Positions 54,419 through 62,521 of a DNA stretch of 64,000 bases are shown piece by piece. Positions within the stretch are counted from its first letter, which is position 1; the number at the start of each line of letters is the position of its first letter. The notes beneath the pieces were generated by a model. That model ran no database searches. It was given only the letters and a program-made list of their open reading frames with translations, and was not told the origin of the DNA. Origin of the DNA: Streptomyces gelaticus (GTDB taxonomy: Bacteria > Actinomycetota > Actinomycetes > Streptomycetales > Streptomycetaceae); NCBI RefSeq assembly GCF_014649535.1, contig NZ_BMTF01000001.1:496407-560406 (forward strand), given 5' to 3'. The position numbers and the translations under genes are program-made.

Positions 54419-55234
54419 ATGAACAGCGAAACGAGCCCCGCCATCGAGCTGCGGGGGGCGAGCAAAGCGTTCCGGACTCCGTCGGGGACGCTCCACACCG
54501 CCGTACGGGATCTGGACCTGACGATCGGGCGCGGCGAGTTCGTCGCCGTGGTGGGCCCCACCGGATGCGGCAAGTCGACCACGCTGACCCTGGTCAGCGG
54601 CCTGGAGGAACCCACCGAGGGCGAGGTGCTGGTGGCCGGGGAGCCGGTGCGCGGCATCGGCGACAAGGTCGGCTTCGTCTTCCAGCAGGACGCGGTCTTC
54701 CCGTGGCGGACCGTGCTGTCCAATGTGATGGCGGGTCCCCGCTTCCGCGGTGTGGCCAAGCCCGAGGCGAAGGAGCGGGCCCGGGAGTGGCTCGCCAGGG
54801 TCGGCCTCTCCTCCTTCGAGGACCGCTACCCCCACCAGCTGTCCGGCGGTCAGCGCAAGCGTGTCGCGCTCGCGGCCACGTTCGTCAACGACCCCGAGAT
54901 CCTGCTCATGGACGAGCCGTTCTCCGCGCTCGATGTGCAGACCAGGGCCCTGATGTCGGACGAACTGCTGGAGCTGTGGGCCGGCACCGGCGCCTCCGTC
55001 GTCTTCGTCACCCATGACCTGGAGGAGTCCATCGCGCTGGCCGACAAGGTCGTGGTCATGACCGCCGGACCCGCCACGGTCAAGGAGGTCTTCGAGATCG
55101 GCCTGCCCCGTCCCCGCAAGGTCGAACAGGTCCGGCTGGAACCGAGGTTCGTCGAGATCTACCGGGAGATCTGGTCCTCGCTCGGCGAAGAGGTCCGCAT
55201 CACACGCGAGAGGGGTGCCCTCGATGTCGCCTGA
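54419..55234 (+). CDS. ABC transporter ATP-binding protein, NitT/TauT/SsuB type
   Basis: A 271-residue ATPase with Walker A GPTGCGKST, Q-loop FVFQQDAVFPWRTV, signature LSGGQRKRV, Walker B LLMDEPFSALD and switch His VTHDLEES. FPWRTV is typical of the nitrate/sulfonate/taurine group. It is the first gene of a three-gene importer. It overlaps the next gene by 11 bases. Confidence 0.92.
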   Translation: MNSETSPAIELRGASKAFRTPSGTLHTAVRDLDLTIGRGEFVAVVGPTGCGKSTTLTLVSGLEEPTEGEVLVAGEPVRGIGDKVGFVFQQDAVFPWRTVLSNVMAGPRFRGVAKPEAKERAREWLARVGLSSFEDRYPHQLSGGQRKRVALAATFVNDPEILLMDEPFSALDVQTRALMSDELLELWAGTGASVVFVTHDLEESIALADKVVVMTAGPATVKEVFEIGLPRPRKVEQVRLEPRFVEIYREIWSSLGEEVRITRERGALDVA

Positions 55235-56087
55235 CACCGTCACGGCGAGTGCCGCCGTCATCGGGACCGATCGGGCCCGGGCAAGGGCGCGGGCCGCCAG
55301 GAACCGCACGTACCTGGTGACGGGCAGCCGGATCGCGGTCCTCCTCGCGGTCGTCGGACTGTGGGAATGGCTGGCCCGCACCGCGGTCATCGACCCGTTC
55401 AACTTCTCCATGCCGTCGAAGATCTGGGACCAGATCCGGACCTGGGTCGTCGACGGAACCGCCCAGGGCTCTCTCTGGGAGCAGATCTGGTACACGCTCT
55501 ACGAGGCGCTGCTCGGTTGGGTCATCGGTGTGTTCGCCGGTGTGGTGCTGGGCATCGCGCTGGGCCGTGTCCGGTTCGCCGCCGATGTCCTCGGGCCGTA
55601 CATCAAGGTGCTCAACGCCTTGCCCCGTATCGTGCTCGCGCCGATCTTCCTGATCTGGTTCGGCCTCGGCCCGGCGTCGAAGGTCGCCTCCGCGGTCGTC
55701 CTCGTGTTCTTCCCCGTCTTCTTCAACGCCTTCCAGGGTGCTCGGGAGGTCGACCGCGATCTCGTCGCCAACTCCCGCATTCTGGGCGCCAGCAACCGCC
55801 AGGTCACCCTCCAGGTGGTCATCCCCTCCGCCACCTCGTGGATCTTCACCAGCCTGCACGTGAGCTTCGGCTTCGCACTCATCGGCGCGATCGTCGGTGA
55901 GTACATCGGGGCCACCAAGGGGCTCGGACTGCTGGTCGCCGCCTCCCAGGGCACGTTCAACGCCGCCGGCGTCTACGCCGCGATGGTCATCCTCGCGATC
56001 GTCGCCCTGCTGGCCGAGGGCCTGCTGACCTTCCTCGAAAAGCGGCTCTTCCGCTGGAAGCCGGCCGAGGCCGGCAGCGCGCGCTGA
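55224..56087 (+). CDS. ABC transporter permease, NitT/TauT/SsuC type
   Basis: A 287-residue permease with about six membrane segments. The EAA loop is AREVDRDLVANSRILGASNR and GAIVGEYIGATKGLGLLVAA follows, both of the SsuC/TauC group. ATG 55224 is chosen over GTG 55215 because a GAGAGG site fits it better. Confidence 0.92.
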   Translation: MSPDTVTASAAVIGTDRARARARAARNRTYLVTGSRIAVLLAVVGLWEWLARTAVIDPFNFSMPSKIWDQIRTWVVDGTAQGSLWEQIWYTLYEALLGWVIGVFAGVVLGIALGRVRFAADVLGPYIKVLNALPRIVLAPIFLIWFGLGPASKVASAVVLVFFPVFFNAFQGAREVDRDLVANSRILGASNRQVTLQVVIPSATSWIFTSLHVSFGFALIGAIVGEYIGATKGLGLLVAASQGTFNAAGVYAAMVILAIVALLAEGLLTFLEKRLFRWKPAEAGSAR

Positions 56088-56140
56088 CGCCCCGCGGCCC
56101 TCCGTATCCCCGCCCCATTCTTCACAAGGACGTGAATCAG

Positions 56141-57178
56141 ATGCGTACATCCACCCGGATCCCGGCCCTCGCCGTCGCCGGCGTACTCGCCCTGACCGGC
56201 CTCACCGCCTGCGGCGGCGGCTCCACCTCGGCCTCCGGTGGCAAGGACGACAAGGTCAAGATCATGGTCGGGGGCCTGGACAAGGTCATCTACCTGCCCG
56301 CGATGCTGACCGAGCGGCTCGGCTACTTCAAGGAGGAGGGCGTGTCCGTCCAGCTCCTGACCGAGCCCGCCGGCGTCCAGGCCGAGACGGCGCTGGTCTC
56401 CGGCGATGTCCAGGGCACCGTGGGCTTCTACGACCACACCCTCGACCTCCAGGTGAAGGGCAAGCAGGTCGAATCCGTCGTACAGTTCTCCCACGCCCCG
56501 GGCGAGGTCGAGATCGTGTCCGACCGGGCGGCGGACGACATCAGGTCGGCGAAGGACTTCAAGGGCAAGAAGCTCGGCGTGACCGGCATCGGTTCCTCCA
56601 CCGACTTTCTCACCAAGTACCTCGCCGTCAACAGCGATGTGCAGACCAGCGAGTTCACGCCGGTCGCGGTGGGAGCCGGGCAGACGTTCATCTCCGCCCT
56701 CCAGCAGGGTTCCATCCAGGGCGGCATGACCACCGACCCGACGGTCGCCACCATCCTGGACAAGAAGCTCGGCAGGATCCTCATCGACATGCGGACGCCC
56801 GAGGGCTCCAAGGAGGCGCTCGGCGGGCCCTACCCCTCGTCCAGCCTCTACATGCAGACCGAATGGGTCAACAGCCACAAGGAGACCGTCCAGAAGCTGG
56901 TCAACGCCTTCGTCAGGACGCTGAAGTGGATGTCCACGCACAGCGCGGAGGAGATCGCCGCGAAGATGCCCGCCGACTACGCCCAGGGCGGCGGCAAGGC
57001 TCTCTACGCCCAGGCCATCAAGAGCACGCTCCCCATGTTCACCAAGGACGGCGTGATGCCCGCGGACGGTCCCGCCACCGTCGAGCGGGTTCTGAAGGCC
57101 TTCAACCCGAATCTGAAGGACGCCGAGGTGGACCTCTCCAAGACGTACACCACGGAGTTCGTCGAGAAGGCGAACTGA
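56141..57178 (+). CDS. ABC transporter substrate-binding lipoprotein, NMT1/TauT type
   Basis: A 345-residue lipoprotein with lipobox LTAC (Cys about 24). GLDKVIYLPAMLTERLGYFK, then EEGVSVQLLTEPAGVQAETA, and GKKLGVTGIGSSTDFLTKYL are typical of NitT/TauT/ThiY-like binding proteins. Ligand unknown; sulfonates, thiamine precursors or aromatic acids are all possible. The divergent CitA/DcuS-type kinase hints at an organic acid. ATG 56141 follows AAGGA by about ten bases. Confidence 0.9.
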   Translation: MRTSTRIPALAVAGVLALTGLTACGGGSTSASGGKDDKVKIMVGGLDKVIYLPAMLTERLGYFKEEGVSVQLLTEPAGVQAETALVSGDVQGTVGFYDHTLDLQVKGKQVESVVQFSHAPGEVEIVSDRAADDIRSAKDFKGKKLGVTGIGSSTDFLTKYLAVNSDVQTSEFTPVAVGAGQTFISALQQGSIQGGMTTDPTVATILDKKLGRILIDMRTPEGSKEALGGPYPSSSLYMQTEWVNSHKETVQKLVNAFVRTLKWMSTHSAEEIAAKMPADYAQGGGKALYAQAIKSTLPMFTKDGVMPADGPATVERVLKAFNPNLKDAEVDLSKTYTTEFVEKAN

Positions 57179-57203
57179 CCGCGGCGCCGACGGCACCCGC
57201 AAC

Positions 57204-57241
57204 CCGGGCAGCGCGGCTCCGGCCGGAGCCGCGCTGCCCGG
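57204..57241. terminator. Perfect 38-bp palindrome, bidirectional terminator
   Basis: Two exact 19-base arms meet without a spacer between the convergent ABC and deacetylase-like genes. The folded hairpin would have a minimal loop. Confidence 0.88.
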
Positions 57242-57250
57242 TCCCGTTCC

Positions 57251-58552
57251 CTACTGTTTCCAGTTCGGGGGCTGGGCGGGGTCGAGGGTCCGCCACTGTG
57301 CGAGAACCTTGGGGTCCTGTGCGTCGAGCCAGTCGGCCAGTTCACGGAAGGACACGCAGCGGACCTCCTTGCGGGGGCAGACCTCGCGCATCGTCTCCTC
57401 GACGGCATCCATGTAGATGCCGCCGTTCCAGTCCTCGAAGTGGTTCCCGATGAACAGTGGGGCGCGGCTGCCGTGGAAGACCCGCTCGAAACCCGCCATG
57501 TACGCGTTGCGTGCCTCCTCGCGCCAGGTCGCGTACTTCGCCGGGTCGCCCTCGGTGCTGCCCTTGGACTGGTTGTAGAGGAAGTTGAAGTCCATGGACA
57601 GCACCTGGAACTTCTTGCCGGGGAACGGCAGCATCTGGAGCGGGAAATCCCAGACGCCCTCCTTCTTGGACGGCCAGATCTGGAAGTCGCCCGGGGAGCT
57701 CGCGTCGTAGCGCCAGCCGAACGGCTTGGTGGCCGACAGCAGGGTCTTCTGGCCCTCCAGACAGGGCGCCCGACCGCCGACGACCTCACGCGTGGGGTCG
57801 AAGGGGAGCGGATCGAGGTCCTTGTAGCCGGTGTTGGTCTTCCAGTTCTGCACGAAGGAGTAGAACTGGCCGATCTCGCTGATCCACTCGTTCTTGTTCC
57901 AGTCCCCACCGCCCTTCTTCTCGCAGAAGTGGCCGTTGAAATGGGACCCGATCTCGTTGCCCTCCTTCCACGCACCGCCGAGCTGGTCCAGTGTCATCCG
58001 GATGTGTTCGCGCGTCGGGTACGAGATCGCGGCGGCTCCGGTCTTGTGCTGGGGCGGCCGGTAGAGGTCCCGCTTGTCCTTCGGGAGGAGGTAGATGCCG
58101 GTGAGGAAGAACGTCATGTGGGCATTGCTCTCCTTCGCCGCCCGGCGGAAGCGCGAGAACATGTGGTCGTCGCCCTCCAGCGCGCCGTCCCACGAGAACA
58201 CCACGAACTGGGGCGGCCGCTCACCCCGCTTGAGCCGCTCGGCCTTCATCCGGCCCGGCTGCGGGCCGGTGTAGGACGTGGAGCCGTCACCCAGGATCTT
58301 GATCTTTCCGTCCCAGTCCTCCTCCTCCGTGCTCGCGTCCTCCCCGCGGTGCTCGGTGGCGGTCGGCTTCGGCGCGGCGACGGTGCGTGCGTCCTGCTGC
58401 GGAGTCCGGCCGTCCGAGGCTTCGCCGGACAGCAGCGGGACGAGTGCCGCGGAACCGGACACCACGAGGCATACCGTGATCCCGAGGACGATACGGGGCG
58501 TGAGCCGGGCCCGTATGCGGCGAACAGGGGTTTTTCCTTTGGTATCTGTCAC
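57251..58552 (-). CDS. Membrane-anchored polysaccharide deacetylase-like protein
   Basis: A 433-residue protein with an N-terminal membrane anchor (LGITVCLVVSGSAALVPLL, about 22-41) and a Ser/Thr/Glu-rich spacer. The domain begins FVVFSWDGALEGDDHMFSRF. MTFFLTGIYLL and the metal motif SHFNGHFC (H-x3-H) are of the NodB fold. The usual second Asp of motif 1 is Gly. It may act on cell-wall or capsule polysaccharide. The ATG overlaps the stop of the PBP gene (ATGA), so both are made together. Confidence 0.85.
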   Translation of the reverse strand: MTDTKGKTPVRRIRARLTPRIVLGITVCLVVSGSAALVPLLSGEASDGRTPQQDARTVAAPKPTATEHRGEDASTEEEDWDGKIKILGDGSTSYTGPQPGRMKAERLKRGERPPQFVVFSWDGALEGDDHMFSRFRRAAKESNAHMTFFLTGIYLLPKDKRDLYRPPQHKTGAAAISYPTREHIRMTLDQLGGAWKEGNEIGSHFNGHFCEKKGGGDWNKNEWISEIGQFYSFVQNWKTNTGYKDLDPLPFDPTREVVGGRAPCLEGQKTLLSATKPFGWRYDASSPGDFQIWPSKKEGVWDFPLQMLPFPGKKFQVLSMDFNFLYNQSKGSTEGDPAKYATWREEARNAYMAGFERVFHGSRAPLFIGNHFEDWNGGIYMDAVEETMREVCPRKEVRCVSFRELADWLDAQDPKVLAQWRTLDPAQPPNWKQ

Positions 58553-60582
58553 TTCGTCATGGCTTCCATGTATGTGTTCCAGATCTGGGCCGGGAGCTTC
58601 CCGTCGTCCGCCGGACCGCCGGCCAGCCCCTTGAGCGGCAGCGGTGCGAGGCTCTTCGTCAGGTCCATGCGGTAGACGACGACGGCGGTGGACGCGGTGG
58701 GGCCGTATCCGACGTACCAGCGCGCGGTGTCGTCCTCGGTGGTGCCGGCCTTGGTGGCGGCCGGAGTGAGGGACACCGCACCGTTCCTGCCGCCGGGCCG
58801 GACGAGCGATGCGGTGATCTCGTCGGCGACTTCGGACCGCACGGCGCGCCTGGGGCGCGGCAGGTCGAGCCGGACCGGCTCGCCATTGCGGGTGACCTTG
58901 CGGACCGAGTACGGATCCGTGTGCACACCGCGGGCCGCAAACGTTCCGTACGCGTCGGCCATCCGGATGGCGCTGGGCGTGGAGTTGCCCATCGCGAATG
59001 CCGGGACGGGCGGGCCGAAACTGGAGGGGAGGAGCCCCGACGCCTCGGCCGTGCTGCGGACCAGCTTCAGGCCCGTGTCCATGCCGAGTTGGAGGAACGG
59101 GGAGTCCACGGACTTCGCCATGGCCTCGTGCAGGCTGATGGGGCCGTAGGAGGTGCCGTCGTCGTTGTGCCCCTTGACCATTTTTCCGCTGCGGTCCCAG
59201 TAGGGGCCTTCGGGCGTCATGACCGGGATGCCGTCATCGCCGTCGTACACGGTTGCCGGTGTGATGGTGGAGCGCGGACCGTTGCGTTTTTGCGACACCC
59301 CGTGCTGGAGCCCGGCGGCGTAGACGAAGGGGGTGAAGGCCGAACCGGCCGGTACGGTACCCGCGTTGGACTCGTTGAACGCCTGCCGCTCGAAGTCGGG
59401 CCCGCCGTACACCGCGAGGATCCGGCCGTCCGGGGCAACGGACGCGGCCCCGAACCGGACGAACCGGTCGGCCTTGCGCTGTTCGGGGTCGAGCGCGCGG
59501 CGTGCGTCACGGACGGACCGTGTGAGGGCGGTCATCCGCGGCTTCTCGAACGTCGTGTAGATCTGGTAGCCGCCGAGGTCGAAGCGTGCGTCGGAGATGT
59601 GTGCGGCCCGCTTGGCGTACGACTCGGCGAGCTGGACGAGATAGCCGTCCTGTCCGCCCGCGCTGTTCGGCCGGTGCGGGGGCTTCGGCTCGGGGAAGGT
59701 GGTGTACGTGGCCCGTTCTGCCGGGGCCAGCTTGCCGATCTCCACCATACGGTCCAGCGTCCACCGCCACCGCTCGACGGCGCGCTCACGGTTGCGGGGA
59801 TTGACGGCGGGGTCGTACAGCGAGGCCCCCTTGAGCAAAGAGGCGATGAACGCGCCTTCGCTGGCGTTGAGTTGGGTGACCTCCTTGCCGTAGTAGGCCT
59901 GCGAGGCACGCTGGAGGCCGTAGGTGCCGCGGCCGAACCAGCTGGTGTTCAGATACTCCTGGAGGATCTCGTCCTTGCTCAGGCGGCTGTCCAGCTTGAC
60001 CGCCATCAGCATCTCGGTGAACTTCCGCGAGAACGACTGGTCCTGTGAAAGATAGACGTTCTTGACGTACTGCTGGGTGATGGTGGATCCGCCCTGGGTG
60101 TCACCGTCGCTGACCGTGCGCCACAGCGCGCGGGTGATGCCCTGCGTCGAAATGCCGTGGTCGGAGTAGAAGTTGGCGTTCTCGGCCGCCAGTACGGCCC
60201 ATCGGACGTGATCGGGGATCTTCGAGAGCGGCATCTCCTGGCGGCTCACCCAGCCGGTCCTGGCCATCGGTGTGCCGTCGGCCCAGTAATAGACGGTGTC
60301 CTGCTGGGTGGCGAAGGCGTTGAGGTCCTCGGGTATGTCCGTACGCGCGTAGGCGATCCCCACCACGGTCGCCAGCGTCGCGGTGAACATCAGCACCGAG
60401 CCCAGGACCAGCCGCCACGAGGGCACCCACCTTCGCCAGCCCCGCCGGCCCGCGCGCGGGAAGTCCGGTCTGCGCGGCAGGCGGGCGAACGGGCGCTTCG
60501 TCTGTTTCCGGCGCCCCGTCCCCGGGACCAGCGCGGTCCGTGCGGCCCGCGCCGTCCTGCTGAATATGTTGTGCTGTGTCAT
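58549..60582 (-). CDS. Class A PBP-like glycosyltransferase with altered transpeptidase motifs
   Basis: A 677-residue membrane protein. The glycosyltransferase domain is complete: AENANFYSDHG, GGSTITQQYVKNVYLS, RKFTEMLMAVKLDSRLSKDE and GRGTYGLQRASQAYYGK. The transpeptidase domain is not: SxxK reads SAFT, SxN reads SVD and KTG reads KAG. The Lys needed to activate the Ser is thus missing, so it probably polymerises glycan without cross-linking. ATG 60582 has GGACGG upstream. It is coupled to a deacetylase-like gene. Confidence 0.9.
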   Translation of the reverse strand: MTQHNIFSRTARAARTALVPGTGRRKQTKRPFARLPRRPDFPRAGRRGWRRWVPSWRLVLGSVLMFTATLATVVGIAYARTDIPEDLNAFATQQDTVYYWADGTPMARTGWVSRQEMPLSKIPDHVRWAVLAAENANFYSDHGISTQGITRALWRTVSDGDTQGGSTITQQYVKNVYLSQDQSFSRKFTEMLMAVKLDSRLSKDEILQEYLNTSWFGRGTYGLQRASQAYYGKEVTQLNASEGAFIASLLKGASLYDPAVNPRNRERAVERWRWTLDRMVEIGKLAPAERATYTTFPEPKPPHRPNSAGGQDGYLVQLAESYAKRAAHISDARFDLGGYQIYTTFEKPRMTALTRSVRDARRALDPEQRKADRFVRFGAASVAPDGRILAVYGGPDFERQAFNESNAGTVPAGSAFTPFVYAAGLQHGVSQKRNGPRSTITPATVYDGDDGIPVMTPEGPYWDRSGKMVKGHNDDGTSYGPISLHEAMAKSVDSPFLQLGMDTGLKLVRSTAEASGLLPSSFGPPVPAFAMGNSTPSAIRMADAYGTFAARGVHTDPYSVRKVTRNGEPVRLDLPRPRRAVRSEVADEITASLVRPGGRNGAVSLTPAATKAGTTEDDTARWYVGYGPTASTAVVVYRMDLTKSLAPLPLKGLAGGPADDGKLPAQIWNTYMEAMTK

Positions 60583-61226
60583 TCCGTCCAGCCATGACAG
60601 GCCGGGCCGGCCGCAGACCGCGACCGCGCCCGTGCAGTGGTCATTGCGTCCGCGGCCACGCACCGGCACAGCCGGCCTCCCCCATGGCCTCGCGGACTAC
60701 TGCTTGCGTCGAGCGGGCGGCGGGATCACTCGTCCCTGCCGGTGTATGCCATGTGTGTCCTCAGGTGCAGGTCAGCCTGTCCGGCTGCTGATGGGGCCGA
60801 AACGCCCGGAGTGCGGACGATTCGCTCCGCTCTCGACGACTCCGCCACAGCAAAGGCCAAAGCATGACCGAGAGTTCTGTCGCGAAGTCACGTAAAGATA
60901 ACAGGCATCCAGGAGAGGTTGTGCCGCCCGGCACCGCTCGTGTCCGACGGCTGGTCGGTGCCCATCCGGCAGACTGGGACACCCGGCATCGAACCGGCCA
61001 TTCCGCTTCTCGGTGATCGCCCGGATCCGCCGGAACCGGGCCCGGCCGCAGCAGGGCGAAGGGTATGAGGGGGCCGTCAAGAGCCGTACCGGCCAATGGC
61101 GGCAGGCACACGAGGCGGCGCCGTGGTGGTACCGGGCGTCGCCCGCCTAAGGTCTGAGCGCGCGCAACCGCCCCGGCCGTTGATCCACCGCCACGCCCGG
61201 ACGACGCATCGCACAGGGGGGAAGCA
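60583..61226. other. Intergenic region, 644 bp, divergent promoters
   Basis: It separates the divergent PBP-like and MFS genes. A possible 50-codon frame starts at ATG 60864 (AAAGG upstream) and reads MTESSVAKSRKDNRHPGEVV to a stop at 61016, with no homology I recognise. Nearby A+T-rich bases (60888-60905) could be a promoter. Nothing else is supported. Confidence 0.35.
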
Positions 61227-62438
61227 GTGCCGCGTGCCGCAACCACCGCCCTCGGCCGACAGCGCCCCGGCTACCGGCAGTTCCTGCCGGTGGTGCAGGG
61301 CGCCACACTGATCGAGTGGACCGGGACGGGGCTCTTCCTCGCCGTCTCGACCATCTACTTCGTCAAGGCCGCCCATCTCAGCACCTCGTCCGTCGGCACC
61401 GGCCTGACCATCGGCGGTGCCGTCGCCATCGCCGCCGCCGTGCCCGTCGCCCGACTGGCCGCCCGCTTCGGGGCGAAGCCGGTGCTGATCGGTGTGATGC
61501 TGTTGCGCGCGCTGGCCACCGTCGGCTATCTCCGGGTGGACGGCTGGTGGAGCTTTCTCCTCGTGGCCGCCGCCATCGCCGTCACCGAGCAGTCCTCACC
61601 CCCGCTGGTCCAGTCGTACGTCGGCGCTCGCACCCCGGAGAACCTGCGCGCGAAGGTGATGGCCGTGCAGCGCACCGTCGTCAATCTCGGCATCAGCCTG
61701 GGCGGGCTGATCGCCGGAGTCGCCCTGGGCTCCGGCGCACCGGAAGCCTTCCGGCCGCTGCTGATCGGCGGCGCACTCGCCAATGCGGTGGTGGCCGCGG
61801 TGTACGCCGTCGCGCCCGGCGGGGAAGCGGCCACCACGGTCGGGAGCGCCCGGATCACGGATCTGCTCAAGGACCGCCGACTGCTCGGCTTCACCGCGTA
61901 CAACGCACTGGTGTCGCTCTGGATGCCGGTGCTCAATGTGGCCTTCCCGTTGTGGCTCGTCACCGGGACGCAGGTGCCGGAGCGGTACGTCGGCATCCTG
62001 TACGCCGTCAACACCGTGCTGTGCATCGCTCTCCAGTACCCGCTCAACCGCTGTTACCGCACCACGCGCCGGGCATGGCTCTCGTACGCGGCCGCGGCGC
62101 TGCTGCTCGGCTGCGGCGCCCTGGCCTTCGCCGCCGCGCCCGGCTTCGGGCCCAGGGAGGCGCTGCTGGTGCTCGGCGCGGCCGTCGTCCTGCTGACCTT
62201 CGCCGAACTGCTCCAGGTCGGTGCCTCGTGGACGCTCTCCTTCGCCCTGGCGCCGGAAGAGGCGCGCAGCGCCTACCTGGTGCTGTTCAACACCAGCCGC
62301 ACCGTGGCCAACCGGGTCGCGGGCCCGGTGCTGATGACCGGCGTCGTCCTCGCCCTCGGCACGGCCGGCTGGATCGCGCTCGCCTGCACACTGCTGCTCG
62401 GTGCTCTCGTTCCCTTCGTGATGCTCCGCGGTGCATGA
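61227..62438 (+). CDS. Major facilitator superfamily transporter
   Basis: A 403-residue protein with 11-12 hydrophobic segments. The loop 2-3 motif is LAARFGAKPV, and QRTVVNLGISLGGLIAG is the fourth-fifth helix motif. It is of the drug-efflux class (DHA1-like). The substrate is unknown and there is no neighbouring regulator. GGGGGGAAG precedes GTG 61227. Confidence 0.9.
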   Translation: MPRAATTALGRQRPGYRQFLPVVQGATLIEWTGTGLFLAVSTIYFVKAAHLSTSSVGTGLTIGGAVAIAAAVPVARLAARFGAKPVLIGVMLLRALATVGYLRVDGWWSFLLVAAAIAVTEQSSPPLVQSYVGARTPENLRAKVMAVQRTVVNLGISLGGLIAGVALGSGAPEAFRPLLIGGALANAVVAAVYAVAPGGEAATTVGSARITDLLKDRRLLGFTAYNALVSLWMPVLNVAFPLWLVTGTQVPERYVGILYAVNTVLCIALQYPLNRCYRTTRRAWLSYAAAALLLGCGALAFAAAPGFGPREALLVLGAAVVLLTFAELLQVGASWTLSFALAPEEARSAYLVLFNTSRTVANRVAGPVLMTGVVLALGTAGWIALACTLLLGALVPFVMLRGA

Positions 62439-62463
62439 CCGAGCGGGTCCGCCAGGATCACGA

Positions 62464-62495
62464 TGAAGGCGTGAAGGCGTGAAGGCGTGAAGGCA
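62464..62495. repeat. 8-bp tandem repeat (GAAGGCGT), almost four copies
   Basis: GAAGGCGT occurs three times in a row, and a fourth copy ends GAAGGCAC. It lies 26 bp after the MFS stop, before the convergent glpK end. Eight-base units would shift frame in a gene, so it is confined to the spacer. Confidence 0.85.
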
Positions 62496-62521
62496 CGGCG
62501 CCGGCGACCGAAGGCGCGGGC

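Noticed and set aside
60383..61246. Several overlapping frames of 70-170 codons before the MFS gene
   Set aside because: None has a convincing ribosome site or family pattern; they overlap each other on both strands.
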